Below are positions 38,001 to 50,540 of a stretch of 64,000 nt of DNA, in pieces. Position 1 is the first letter of the stretch; every line of letters begins with the position of its first letter. Made by a program: the position numbers and the translations under genes. The DNA lies in the NCBI GenBank assembly GCA_036937835.1, contig CM072861.1, positions 20,264,001 to 20,328,000 on the forward strand. Reading direction: 5' to 3'. Under the pieces are notes generated by a model. That model ran no database searches and was not told the origin of the DNA. It saw nothing but the letters and a program-made list of their open reading frames with translations. The DNA is from Pampus argenteus (lineage: Eukaryota; Chordata; Actinopteri; Scombriformes; Stromateidae).

Positions 38001-41000
38001 GCACCATATCCAAGTGACCTGCAGAGGACAAAAAATAAAATTTATTTTTTAACCCTTTTATCGATGTTAAAATAGTGGATTAGAGCACATTAATGTCATA
38101 ACATCTAAATATTATAGTAACAGGAGGAAACTATATCAAAATTTTGACCTTTGTAGCAGGCGAGTGTGAGAGCACTCTCTTTGAACTCATTGGAGTGTGT
38201 GTTGATGCCGGCGCCATACTCCAAGAGTACTCTGGCCACCTCCACGTGGCCCGCACTGGCCGCCTCCATAAGAGGTGTGTGTCCGTTTTCATTGTGGTCC
38301 TCAATGTTAGCACCCTCCTTGAGTAGCACCTTCACCACATCCACAAAGCCACCAGCACATGCATACGTCAGAGCTGTGTTTCCTGGAGAGGAAAAAAACA
38401 AATAAAAAACAGAAGAAAGATTAAAACCTGACAGCAAAACACGAACAGAATATCAAATAATTATAGAGATATTAAGTATGGTTGTTTTTTTTTACCCGTG
38501 GAGGATTGTGCATTTACATCTGCACCGTGGACCAGAAGCAGTTTGACAATGTCCACATAACCTCCACTGGCAGCAGCCATGAGTGGTGTTATGTCCCCCT
38601 TTATGCCCCGGTCTTCCACATTGGCATGCATGGCCAACAAAACCTGAAAAAAAGGATGACACATTAATAAAAAAAACATGTATTCATTACATTAATCAAT
38701 TACTTATGATCTGTAATTTATTTTTTCTTTACAGGAAGAGTACAGAGACAATACACTATAAATGAATAATTTTAACTATGCCAAATCATATCCCCCTTGC
38801 TTTGACATACCTGTGCAAGTTCGTAGTAGCCAGCCGAGCAGGCGAGGCACAACAGGCTCTCCCCTTCCTCTGTGTGTTCGTTGACGCTCCGTCCCTCATC
38901 TAGCAATTTGCGCACAGCGTTGACATCCCCATCCGAGCACGCCTCTGCTAAACTACGGCTGAAAATAACCAGACTGCTACAATTACTGCCACTGTGACAG
39001 GTGAATACACATACGCCTTACAATTACGCAATCACCTAGCAAACATGCGCACATGCAGGCATATTGTATGCCGCTCAGATTTAAGAGAAGCAAAGTGAAA
39101 ACGATTACATGTAGACTTAAGAATTAATTTGTCCTCTATGAAACTGTGTACAAGATAAACTGACATATGCCAGTGTCAGTACGGGCGAGATACATACTTG
39201 TCGGCTTGGCCGGCGTTGAGTGTGTTTTCAGCTCTCATACGAGTCAGGGCAGCTGCAGCCTCATCCAAGGCACAACTCACAGATGACGTCAGTCGCCGTA
39301 GCACCTCAGGGTCTGCAAAAGCTTTACCATCGGCAGTGGACAGTTTACCGATGCCTGCCAAACACCAAAAGGGCAGAGGTGCATAGGGCAAGGCAAACCA
39401 CATGGGAGCACAACCACACCAGACCAGATGAAGCAGCAAGTCCAGTCCAGCCAATCCAATCCAATCCAGGGTTAGTAGCAGCATACACAGAGAGGAAAGG
39501 GGTATAAAAAAAAACACACACACACACAGACACAAAACACACACACACACAAGCATTTGTTAATATGGCTTAATATCTTTTTCCACTACTTTCAATTCTC
39601 CATCTATGATTCGTAATCCCTTTATTTTTGGAAATGACTGGGTCAAATGGTTAACAAGTTACAAAAACATCATCCAATGTGCAACTAAGAGAGTGTCATT
39701 ATAAGAGCAGACCTATGACCAGGACCAAAATATAAGAATAAAGTGAGTCTATTAGTTCTATAGACTTTTAGTGTTTAGGTTCAGGCTGTTAATGGTAGAA
39801 GACAGAAAACGTCTCCTCCTATGTGAATTATAGATGGGTAAGAGGCAGTGAATGTGAGGAAAAACAGAAACTGGAGATAGTGGTGAACATGAGAAAATAG
39901 TAGCGCTGGGACAAAAACAAAGTGCCATATGAGAGAAAAATGTGTCTGTGTGATTGTCATGAAAGAGAAAAGAAAGCCAAAGAGGGGAACGAGGGGGAAG
40001 AGCAAGCACGAGAGGGGAAGGAAAAAAAAAAAAAAAACTTGGCTAATGACCTACATTGGATCTCTTTCAGAAAACATAATTTCCCAACTACTATATTTGT
40101 GTACCTGTACGGGGTATCTTATGTTTTAAGGTCATATGTAAAACTAAAGCGAGACAAGCTAAGAGAGAAGAAAATAAAAAGTGTTGGCTTTGAACTGTTC
40201 GGCCTCAGCCTCAACCCATCCATTAGCCAGGGAGAAGTGAGTCCTTGTGGTCCTCCTGTGTTTTTACCACTGACTCAAGCTAAACTTAGTGCAGCTCTCA
40301 GACAAGAATTTCGCAATAGTCCCGGAGGCAGGAGAAACAAGAGGTCAAGGAAGTTGATTATTAATGATTTACTGTATCACGTATCATTATCTCAGAGAAT
40401 GCAAGAAGTTCACTGACCCAAAACAGACTGAACATACATTGGGGTTTGACCCACTACAAATACTACAGACGAAAACAAAGAAACCATGCGTGTTCATCGC
40501 AGCCGAGTGCGCTTTTGGCTTTTTGGAAGCCAAATCTGTAAACTTCTATAATAACAATACCGTTTCACACTTTTTGCACAAAAACAACCGACTATCTCAT
40601 TAGGTTAAAATCTTTTCTTTATGAGCAAAATGGACACTGAGCTCAGGAAGCCAAGACTGTGACTTAAAGCTGATTTTTGTGTTGTGTTTTAACTGGAACT
40701 AGCTACTGTCTAGCCACTAAGCTGTCTACACTGTACCAATAACACAGTCTGAATCCGAGTAAACATTTTTTATCCAAGTCACAAATTAACATTTTTTTAA
40801 CCAAACCTTTGTTTAAGGAACTACCAAATAGGAATAAAATCAACATTACAGCTCAATGAATTTCTGAACAAAAGCAGCTGTCCTCACTACTAGAACCAGG
40901 TTATGATCTTAGCTGGTCCGAGCTCTTTAAAATGGCCACATAGAGGGTCCTAAGGTCCTCGGTGAAGCCTGCATTGGCATATTACTTTACAGAGCAATAC

Positions 41001-44000
41001 TGTCGGGATCCTCAGATTCAAGTCCAAATCCAGGATAAACAAGGTAGGTTATACTGTTTGTTGACCCATACGCACCTGCACTGCTCTACCCAAAACTTTA
41101 ACATATTTACACAGACAACATGATGTCCTATCTAGTTACACTAGAATAAACAGTAAGCATCACAGTAAGTGTGATTAGTGTCTTTAAATGGGTCATATTA
41201 ACCTAAAATCCAATAGGTTTGTTGTGATTAATGTCCAGGAAGATATGGGGTAGACCAAAGGAAAATTCTACATAAAAAAACAGAGAAAGTAGGAGTTTGT
41301 TGACTTTACCTTTTTTTTTGTAGCAGCTACTGTTTGTTTATATAAACACCATTTTGCATCTAGCTGACTCTACGGCAAATAAGCAAAATGGAAATAACGG
41401 TGCTGCAATTTCATGGACAACTCATTTCCTTAACATTGTTAATTACCCTTAATATTCTGGGTAAGATGTGGCCATGTTACTTTCTGACGTAACGTGTCTA
41501 CATAGAAAAATACTTTGCATTTTGGTGCCACTCTAAAATTAGTTAAAATGTCTCCTTTACTTCACTGCAAAAAATCAACCGGCAAACCGATGAATGTGAA
41601 CAACTAGATAATGTATTGGCCATCCTATTTCAGCTGCATCTCGATGCTCTATAGTTCAACTACAGTTCAGCGCCACACATGTTAAAATATTAGGAAGTGT
41701 TATAGGAATGTGCATTTTCTTTTATTCTTTTAATTTAGTGTATTTTTATACAGCATTTGGAAGTGTCTTTATTTGCTACATCCCATACAAATGAACCAAT
41801 GCTGATTTAATATGCAACAGGTGCCTTCTGACGTCAGCACACATCACAAGGTATTTAATCTAAATACTGAAGGTCCTATTTCAAAACTATTAACTATGAT
41901 ATGAATTAATGTTTAACTAAAAACACCACCTAAAATTGTGTTGACACAACTGTTGAGTTAGAGTTGGAGCTACAGTAACACTCAGTCCACTCTCAACTCA
42001 ACAGTGGTTCTTCCCTCATAACTGATCACTGAGTAAAGACACCATAACATCCAAGTTTCTTTTTGGCCTGTCATCAAATGAAGCACAGAATATACTGTTG
42101 TACAACTGCCCTAAAATCCAAATGGTACAGAGTGGTGGAAATGTGAGGATTGTGTGGATCACTGCATTTTAATCACCAATGCATACATGACCATTTGATT
42201 GCTACAAAATTTACAAAAACTGGGCAACGCAGATCCAAGATGATACAGGTGTCCCTTTGTTTAAGCTTTAAGAGCAATCACAACATGTTAAAAAATGTAT
42301 TTGGTTTGATACCATCTAAAATTCTAAAATAAAGAGTCATAACATGATGAAACACTGATATACTGGTTTTGTGTTTTTGCACACGTTACTGCCATTTTAC
42401 CTCATACAGCTGACATTTCTCTCCTTACATTACAGCTTTACAAGCCACTACAGTAGGAGAGAAATATTAGCCCAAGGTCACCCGAGTATGTTTAGCAGTA
42501 ACAGATCATCATTACTAATCCATATATGACAACTTCTTTTATCTTGTATGTGGATTTTTTTTATTTTATTATTTAATTATACCTGGTGTTAACAGTCTCT
42601 TTACAACACAAAAGGCTTGAGGACCTCTAACCACATACAAGGACATTTTTATGTGATGTATTTCAAAGAACTGGAGATGTCATTATCAGGGCTTTTAACT
42701 TAATCACATTTTTTAACCTGCCTACATAATACAGCTGCACAGTGCAAATGAAAATTAGGCAAGCCAATTCAGTTTAGACAAAATATGTCCGACATTTCCG
42801 ACGATCATGTCTTATACTTTCCCTACAATATATACAAACATGCATAACTATATGTGACATATATCACAACTTTCCTTTAAAGATTGCCTGTAAAGTTCTG
42901 TATAATTATATGTGTAATATATCCAACAGCTGAGTGTCAGTAAACATTTGTGCCAGAAGGTTCAGACAACCTCTATTTAGAGAACCAGTTCAAATGTAAA
43001 AGTCAATCATGTTTATCGTTTGCTTGCAAATGCTTTACAGACAATCACTGCCTGGAGTATACAACCTGTAGACATCACCAGACACTTGGCATCTTCCCTG
43101 GTGATGGTCTTGACAGGTCTGGTATTTGGCTATTTTGTTCATGCTGGGAATGAAGAGAGTCTGTCTGAATCTTCCTGCCACAACACTCCTCTCTCTGCTG
43201 ATATACAAAACCCTATAAAACTCCTCACAATCCAGTGTAAGAGAAAGGGTATAACAATTATTATATATTATTAGAGTTATTGATATTATCATATTCATTC
43301 ATCATTGATGTAACAAACAGATAATGTAAATTGCCACCTCTTCTTTTCAGACTACTCAGGGAGAAAGGGGAATAGGATAAGATTAGCCATTAGCCGTTCA
43401 ACACAGGCTCTCTGCATGCTGTGGGGGCTCAGGCGTGTTGCAGCGTTAATCTGCCTGGTAATGTTCATAAGCCCAAACGAGGCCAGGACACCCGGCCTTA
43501 ATGGATTAATCTACACAGTCCTTCTTACACCTAGATTACAAGTTCTAATCAAACTAATTTACTCAGATCACTTTGAAACTATGTGCTGATATGACACTTG
43601 CAGAACCAGCATGTGCTCTTTAGTGCCATTGCAGCCTCAGGCCTTATACAAACAGTTCTTTTGTTTAGAATGGAAATGGCACAGGAAAAAGAAAAACTGA
43701 CAGAAAGACAGTTTTACTGATTGTGAGACACTGTATGTTAAGCCATAAATTAAGACTGGTTTGGAGTAAAATAGGTGTGGCCAGTGGGGTACTGGTCAAA
43801 TAGAAATTAACATGTCAAGTCTTGTAAAGCAGAATTAGGTTCAGACAAAGCAGCCGTACCTGCAGCTTCCAGCAGAGCTTCAAGTCGGGCCTGTGTTTCT
43901 GGATCAACAGTCCTCAAATCTACTCCGTCTGTGGCGCTGGACAAAAGCAACTCTGATGCTGTCTTCATGATGGGGTTATCCAGGTCCTCCTGGTCCAAAA

Positions 44001-47000
44001 TGAATGACTCCACCTGGGAGAGAGAGAGGGAGTGTAAAAGAAGAATCATTAGCTTTCTGATCAACAACTTTACAGAGGAGGAGATAAGAACCTAGACCAG
44101 TATTTGGAAAATAGTACATTCACAATATAAAACATCAACTTATTAAAAAGCATGAAACAACAATATGAAAACATTTATATTATGGTGCTTAGAACAACAC
44201 ATATTTAAATTATTCTGTATAGAAGTGGCTTCCTCTATAGAGAATAAATATAAATATATATATAAATAATATGTGGTGACACACAAATACACTAGCTATA
44301 AAAAGACCAGGCATGCTGCCCTTGTTTATTTACCGTTCAACAGAGGCAAGGCAAAAAGGAGAACAGGGATAAGCAAGTCAGAGCATAAGAAGTGCTTCCG
44401 CCGGGAATTACAACCCCAACACACACTGAGAAATTCAGCTGAGAGTCAGCTGCCCAAGAACAGGACTAGTCTCATACATGAGCTTCAGCCCTGTTAGCTA
44501 TCATCTATTACAGTGTTTCAGACATTTTTTTTTTATCTCAAAAAAACCTCAAGTGGGTAATTATAATAAAAATAAACTTTACTGAAACAAAAATCAATGT
44601 TTTATTTACTCGTAAGTGTAGCTGCAAGTCTATTTATATTTCTCTAAGGCCAAATTTGTGACTTGTGTTAGTTTGTGTGACTTCTATATTCAAAATGACA
44701 TTATTCATCTGATCATAATCAAAAATGTTGTCCAATTTTACTCCTGATTTTCTAAACTTTACACATATGAACTATCAAAACATGTCATCGGTAAACATTT
44801 AAAACCTATACATTTAGCCTGTTACGTTACACTTTTCCTGTGTTTGTGTGTTTGTTTGTTTATATCTGAACACAAACTGTTATATATTTTGATACACAGG
44901 TGAAATAAGCCTCAAAGCTCGCCTGATGTATCTACATATGCTAGATATGCTAGTAAAACATCTAAATATTACATACACCTATGACTGATTCACATGATTC
45001 CATGAACGCAACCATATTTAGCAAACTCCCTGTCTTTCTTTAAAGTCAATCATTTATCCTGAATAGTAGACCAGATACATACATTAGCTACAGTGTGCAT
45101 GACAAATATGCCTCACAACTAACTTCCTACCTGGAAGGTGAAATTTAAGAATTCAAATAAATTACTGTCATTCAACTGCTTTTGCAATACAACTTCTGTC
45201 AAAAATAAAAACCTTGCTATGTAAATCCATAGACTGCAGCGGGCTTTTAGGGCATGGCCCTAAGAGTTAGGAGAAAGTCAGCATTCAGCAATGTGGAGGA
45301 ATTCAGCTATACGGTAGGAACACAAGAGCACAACAACCCATGGGGGATGTAGTTCTACAAAAGCCTTTTATAATCAACAATGGACATCAGTCTTCACTAT
45401 TAATGAACTACAGTTCCCAGAGTGTTGGTATCCAGAGAGCTGGAAAGGCCTAGAATGGCATCTGCTTAATCCTGGGGCTCAGATTTTAGCTACTGCCCAG
45501 AGCAGCGAGTTCTGCACTGGAGTAAAACACCACAACAAACGCTCCCTTTCAGGCTTGTATAGTAGGCTGGGTAAGTGAAGAAACATGACACGGAGGCCAT
45601 ACATTTGCAATTTGATTCAATTAAACTGCCCGGGATGTGGTTGTCAAACTTGATATTTTCTTCTTCTGCAGCTGAACAGCTGATGCTCAGATGGAAATGA
45701 CAGGCTATATTGACATCAGTATTAGCTGACATCTTTATTGGTCTAACTGTCATGGCGTAGTTGGTTTCATACAGATTTCCCCATCAGGTCAGATATTAGT
45801 TAGGTATGACAGAGACAGCTCAACAGGTATTGTGCATAGAGCTCTGATTCCACACCCACAATCTACTGTTCCTGACAGTAAATACTACATTGCCCTTTAG
45901 ATGACAATGATTATTAAGTTACCGTGAAAACGTTATTAGCCAAGACCATTGACAGATTTGCGCAAATAGAATATTTTCTATCTAGCAGTCTGACAAGTTC
46001 AATTTCTGTGTCTGCCACCATCATATGATATGGTCAACTCAATTACATTACAATAGTATGGCTGAGAAGTTTTAATGTCTTTAAACTGGCAGCTCACATT
46101 AGAAAAGTCGTGCCGTAAATCGTTTGATTATGACATGGCATTTGGTGAGTCTAACTGGTAACCTTTTGATAACTGACAAAATCCCTCAAGATGTGGTTTT
46201 ATCACACTGCCATCTAAGACGGTTTTTTGGGGGGTACAGCATCACATTTACATTCTGTGAAGACAAATATTTTGGATAACCAACGCACACCCCCGGACTA
46301 TATGTCTATAGTATGATCAGCCGAGATGAGGAGATGCCATCACACCTGTCCCCGGTGTGTGAGACTGCCAGCACATGGAAAGTTTGGAGACCTCCCAACA
46401 CAAACTCTCAATTGTGACAACGCAAATCAAGTTGACACAGCGGCGAAAGATGTGGACAAAACAACTGACTTATTTGTCAACACCAACTGTCGAAAATTAG
46501 AATACTTCCGCAAGAAAAAACATAATCTAAATGTATCGCAAAGTTAGCTGAGCGTTAATTTACATGATTTGGAAAAGTGACGTAATTGCACCACAACTAC
46601 GAAATGGCAGATAGTTAGCTTGCTGGTATACGTCCGTGGCTTTTTTTACGGGCATCTTCCATTTGCTGTGGCTGGAAAGCTGTTGGAAGAGCTGAAAACT
46701 TGTGATGGGTGTTGCGAGACGACAGCTCCGAACGAGGCCGTCGTTGCTTCCACCCGAACTAGGCCGTGGTTGCAGCCTTCGCGGCATAAATAAAACATCT
46801 TAGCCAGCTAGCAGCGAACAACTGCTTGTGTCTTACCCAAAACATTATCGACATCAAAACACCCCATAAGCACACGGAAGTGACATAGAGATGTTACTCG
46901 ACTAAAGTGTTGGTTTATTTTACGTAATTTCAGCGGCCTGGGAGGGGGTGGTTGCCAACTGCGAGCTAATTCGTTAGCAACCAGCTCGCGCAAGGAGAGG

Positions 47001-47361
47001 AATGTTCCTAGCTCTCTGCTAAGCTTAGCTAACTAGCTTAGCTTAGCTTGGCGTAGCTTAGCGTAGCTACCTCTGAAACCTCGTCCTCGTCGCTGCCGGA
47101 TCCTGGACCCGAGGAGAGGACGGCCGCGGCCGCTAGTTTGAAATCCAGTCTTTCTGCTGCAGGCCCACCAGGCTCGCCGTATAAGCGTACTTTCTTTCCA
47201 CCTACACCAATCCCAATGCCCCCAAGTCCGACTCCTCCTGGCGTCGCTCCTACCCCCATCCCTGCCGCTGGGGAGCGAGGAGTCACCGAGTCAATCTCGT
47301 CCTCGAAGCCGTCCGTCAGCATTGCCGTCCCGGCTACTGCATCCTGCATACTTATGTTCAC
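25075..47361 (-). CDS. ankhd1: ankyrin repeat and KH domain protein 1 (MASK1)
   Basis: Large cytoplasmic scaffold, a co-activator for Yorkie/YAP and modulator of receptor tyrosine kinase signalling in studied animals. It has 39 coding exons, 8085 bp, up to 2694 aa (human 2542): 47071-47361, 43860-44013, 39198-39354, 38811-38958, 38496-38643, 38149-38382, 37924-38018, 37436-37591, 36695-36776, 36190-36381, 35995-36104, 35681-35768, 35171-35298, 34945-35088, 34734-34836, 34321-34583, 33875-34162, 33312-33741, 33075-33214, 32880-32991, 32622-32767, 32398-32540, 31779-31992, 31465-31640, 31145-31307, 30970-31065, 30752-30868, 30484-30652, 30164-30363, 29666-30018, 29261-29413, 28965-29114, 27002-28562, 26652-26841, 26245-26370, 25812-26063, 25495-25679, 25251-25418, 25075-25134. 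First ankyrin block about residues 200-710, second about 1117-1470, KH domain about 1790-1860 with an intact GRGG loop. Start may instead be an internal Met (MQDAV or MLTD, the latter as in human). Exon 18 has a GC donor. The exon 1 wording fits ANKHD1 rather than ANKRD17. Confidence 0.96.
25457..25487. repeat. AAT trinucleotide microsatellite
   Basis: About 10 AAT units in the ankhd1 intron between exons 37 and 38, ending 8 bases from the exon 37 edge at 25495, just inside the donor. Confidence 0.95.
32006..32032 (-). repeat. 27-base T tract at the ankhd1 exon 23 acceptor
   Basis: Poly-A on plus, poly-T on the transcribed strand, ending 13 bases before the acceptor of exon 23. It acts as, or replaces, the polypyrimidine tract. 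Confidence 0.9.
33310..33311 (-). other. non-canonical GC splice donor of ankhd1 intron 18
   Basis: The minus strand reads GGCAG|GCAAGT. Joining to the exon at 33214 restores DDIMAAVSSRVP, matching vertebrate relatives, and keeps phase. The exon length of 430 fits only with this cut. Confidence 0.88.
37809..37856. repeat. strong hairpin in ankhd1 intron 7
   Basis: Perfect 15-bp inverted arms, 37814-37828 (TAACATGGGGGACCC) and 37836-37850, with a 7-base A-rich loop. The stem continues for five more pairs (TTAAG/CTTAA) after a two-base bulge. It lies about 70 bases downstream of the exon 7 donor. Confidence 0.85.
39355..43859 (-). other. ankhd1 intron 2
   Basis: About 4.5 kb. It contains an interrupted AC microsatellite (39511-39551) and an A-rich tract near 40020-40037. 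Long open frames such as the plus-strand one at 39922-40416 are low-complexity Lys/Glu-rich reads without family resemblance. No nested gene was recognised. Confidence 0.6.
39511..39551. repeat. interrupted AC microsatellite
   Basis: Two AC runs separated by AGACACAAA in ankhd1 intron 2. Confidence 0.9.
45407..45424 (+). promoter_or_regulatory. ZNF143-like motif
   Basis: ACTACAGTTCCCAGAGTG closely resembles the ACTACAATTCCCAG-type ZNF143 site. A weaker inverted partner (TGGGGGATGTAGTT) lies at 45341-45354. Motif-only evidence. Confidence 0.4.
46544..47070. repeat. GTTAGC/GCTAAC/GCTTAGC cluster by ankhd1 exon 1
   Basis: GTTAGC at 46544-46549, 46614-46619 and 46973-46978. GCTAAC at 47028-47033. 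A run of GCTTAGC/GCGTAGC units fills 47019-47070 right up to the exon 1 donor. Same motif family as at cltb and hnrnph1. Confidence 0.55.
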
Positions 47362-47600
47362 GATTACGTGTGTTGACGAGCTAGTTGTTGACTTAAACGT
47401 CCGTCCGGGCTCTTTCTTTTAGGATATTTGCTTTATTTTACTTCAGGGAATCCAGAAACTCTCCCGAAGCGAGGGTTGAGGAGGATCTCTTTCCCCCAGC
47501 CATTAACTTTCTAGCAACCTAACCCGATACGCACTGTTTCTCAGAAAGACCGCCTAAGTGGGCGGATCCTGGCGATCCTATTAGTCTAGACGAAAAAAGA
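47362..47600 (-). promoter_or_regulatory. ankhd1 5' leader and promoter region
   Basis: GC- and CpG-enriched sequence upstream of the start codon, without a TATA box. The transcription start could not be placed precisely. Confidence 0.4.
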
Positions 47601-47981
47601 TCTGTTTTCAATTGGTTTAAATTAACGCTTGTCAAACAGGACACCGCAACGTCATGTTAGGTTTACCAATATCACGAGGCTGTAGAACCACCGTCAAGCC
47701 ATGACATGGTAGGCCAACTTCACTGATATAGCAGCACTAGTTCATGTCAACTCTTACTGGGAAATCACATACACGCCGTGACTACAGTAACAGAGAGTGC
47801 TGGCACCTGCTGTAAGTTTGTAAAATTAATTTAATTTAAATTTTAAATAGCAAATTTTATATTGATATATAAAACATGGCTTTACAAATTATATGATGCG
47901 GAAACTTTAATGTTTTTGTGAACATAAATAAATAAGGAAATAGAAATTTATGAGAGGATATGACGCAAAACACACACACAC

Positions 47982-47984
<3 letters not shown>

Positions 47985-48039
<55 letters not shown>
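47985..48039. repeat. GA dinucleotide microsatellite
   Basis: About 27 uninterrupted GA units preceded by a short CA run. Confidence 0.97.
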
Positions 48040-48045
<6 letters not shown>

Positions 48046-48411
48046 CAACTACTATACAACTATAACCATACCTTGCAATTAAAATTAACTCTTTAAGTCA
48101 CGCAAGTCAAGCCAATTAGCCAACATCTCAAATGACACATATGTCTCAGGGGACTTTACAAGCTGTACAGCAATATAACATTTGAATAAGGAAAAACTCT
48201 CTAAAAAACAAACAAACAAAAAAGCTTTAAGGAAAAAAATGGGAAAAACATCAGAAGAGGGATCCCTCTACCAGGATGGACAGACATGCAATACATGTTG
48301 TGTGTACAGAATAGTATTCCAGAAATACAGCATGGATAAACAGGATGAAATATATAATTGATTTATAATATATATGGAGGATGTGTTCATATAGATAGAA
48401 CCAATCTTCTA

Positions 48412-48412
<1 letters not shown>

Positions 48413-48447
<35 letters not shown>

Positions 48448-48449
48448 GA
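48413..48449. repeat. ATT trinucleotide microsatellite
   Basis: About 12 ATT units. Confidence 0.95.
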
Positions 48450-49499
48450 TTATTGTGTGCTGAAGTGGCCCTCTAATTCAATCTATTTTAAAGTATTCAG
48501 AAATGTGAAAGACTTTATCTGTGTTTTGGATTTTGCAGAACTGCCACTGACGTAGGGCATCTGCAGTATAGTGTAGCAAACTAGTTTCATACTGAAAAGG
48601 AACATGAAAGTCCAAACATTATGGTTCATAATAATTATACATATGCCAGCACTGAAAGATGTACTTGTATCCTTTACTAAAACACATATTAAGCTGCCAT
48701 ACTGTAGTATAAAATACACTATTAGAAGTAAAACGTCTATATTAAAAAGTTAAAGTATGTATTGGCTAAAATGTATTTAGGTGTCAAAGGTAAATCTACT
48801 TATTGCGGTTTTAGAACATGATAAAGTTAATTTATTAATAAAGACCAAGCAGTACTGTGTAAATGCCCTGGGCAGTGCTAAGTCAAACTATAGACTCTTT
48901 TGTAGTTCAATATAAGGGAATGTGTAGGTATATTTAATGAATTTATGTGATTTCATAAGTAAGCAATCAGATAATGAATAATCCTCACTTCGAATGGTTT
49001 TCGTAGAAGAATATAAATAAGCAAAAAAGAGAAACACCCAAAGTAAGTAAACTGTACCATAACATTTTAAATCAATATCTAATTGGTAAATTTCAACCTC
49101 TAACAGATACACAAATTTTAGCCTGGAAGCAGGTCACTATTATTGTTTATTACTGTTGGCCACTAAACAGCTAAACAGGGGGGAGGTAAACTGCAGGACT
49201 CATCTCCAGATGTTTATGGAAAGGTAAATAAAGTTGTCCTGGATTTGTTGTTGTAAGAAATAAGAGTGTTTCCTGTTTACTGTCCAATTTTAAGCAGGTG
49301 ATTCTCCAGTCACCCTGTGTATCAAAACCAACAGACGAGGTTTGCACTCCAGTCTGCTTTCAACAACATAACTAAATAAAATTGTGTTAACCAGGTCATT
49401 ATCATAAAAACCCTAATAGACTATCTGCCAAAGGAACTATAGTGTCATTATATTTTAAGTTGGCTTTAAAAAAATGAAACGCATTACAGCAGGTTTACT

Positions 49500-50170
49500 T
49501 GGAGTTATAGGCCGCCTCCTGGCCAGCCAGGGCCTGAGGCGGAAGCGTCATCGTTTTTGGGCGTGGACACTGGCTGTGTTGAGAGCTCGGGTTGCCAGGT
49601 GCGTATAAAAAACCCCGTTTTCCTATCAATTTTAAGATATAACAAGATTTGTCAAATTCATAGTTTCTTGGATTTCGATATTATTCAAAACATAGCGAGA
49701 TACTAATGTTGGTTACAAATTTATTGTAAATGTTTAGTCGTGTTGAATAACGTGAGTGTGTATTAGTCTCCAACAGAGGGAACAATTAAGTGCGTCGTTT
49801 TGTAGCGTTAGTTGTTGAAAAGGGGGTATAGCTTAAGCAGCTCTGGCAACCCAGTGTAAGGTTTCAGCTGCATCACGCAGGTCTGGTCATACATCTCCGG
49901 CGTGTTGTATCAGCGGTTGTATCAGGTAAATGGATAGATGTTGTAAACGTTTAACCTTGCTTACTAAAAACACAATAGTAAATGTGCGTACATTTATGGC
50001 ACAATACCAGCTACCAGCAAGTAAATTTAATTATAGCACTCTACCGTTAGTTAGCGCATGCTAGCCTTGAAGCTAACGACTAGCGCTAATAACATGGCGC
50101 ACGCTGAGAGGGCCGCTTTTGTTCTTGCATATGGGTGCGGTAGTGAATGTATTGAAGGCCAGGTACGATG
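49500..50170 (+). promoter_or_regulatory. hnrnph1 promoter and alternative leader exons (candidate)
   Basis: CpG-enriched segment with GGCGGAAGCGTCATC (ETS and CRE-like cores). Good donors follow candidate leader exons at 49597 (CCAG|GTGCGT), 49925 (TCAG|GTAAAT) and 50162 (CCAG|GTACGA). Each could splice to the acceptor before 51267. Which is used cannot be decided here. Confidence 0.4.
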
Positions 50171-50540
50171 TGAAAAATAAACGATGGTCTTAAGTAATAA
50201 TTCATATTGTAGCTTAAGCAAACACTAAACGGTTTAATATCCGAAATATTATCAATGGGGAGTTAGGTTTGTTGAACGTTGTGTGGCTAACGTTAGCTAA
50301 CGACTACCCGTTGGCGCTTTTTGAGAAGTGGTCGAATTGGACTTTAAAGTTAAGACGGACTCGAAATCGGATAGTTATGGCAATTTATTTGCTACTCGTA
50401 TCTGTAGATAACACTATTCAGATTGGCAGAGAAAATTCATACTATTTGAAATGTATGGCTTGGTACCGACCAGTTGGCTGTAAGGTTAAAATACAACCTC
50501 AAGATGGCACTGCCAACTAACTTTGGCTAACGCTAATCCA
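50050..50540. repeat. GTTAGC/GCTAAC cluster at the hnrnph1 5' end
   Basis: It includes a perfect 12-bp palindrome GCTAACGTTAGC at 50286-50297 extended by another GCTAAC, plus copies at 50050-50055, 50072-50077 and near 50525. It lies in the region of the likely leader exons and first intron. Confidence 0.6.

Larger units (their letters stand above)
44014..47070 (-). other. ankhd1 intron 1
   Basis: About 3 kb. The part next to exon 1 (46540-47070) is CpG-richer, dense in GTTAGC/GCTAAC/GCTTAGC motifs, and includes an 18-bp direct repeat (46730-46747 and 46756-46773). Two ZNF143-like motifs face each other at 45341-45354 and 45407-45424. No coding exon was seen. Confidence 0.6.
47601..49480. 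other. divergent intergenic region between ankhd1 and hnrnph1
   Basis: About 1.9 kb, AT-rich, holding a GA microsatellite (47985-48039) and an ATT microsatellite (48413-48449). No gene was recognised. ankhd1 and hnrnph1 are transcribed away from it. Confidence 0.6.

Noticed and set aside
39922..40416. 164-codon plus-strand open frame in ankhd1 intron 2
   Set aside because: It is a Lys/Glu-rich low-complexity read through an A-rich tract, with no domain, family resemblance or splice support.
46326..46547. 73-codon plus-strand frame upstream of ankhd1 exon 2
   Set aside because: No start context, splice partner or family similarity. It lies within ankhd1 intron 1.
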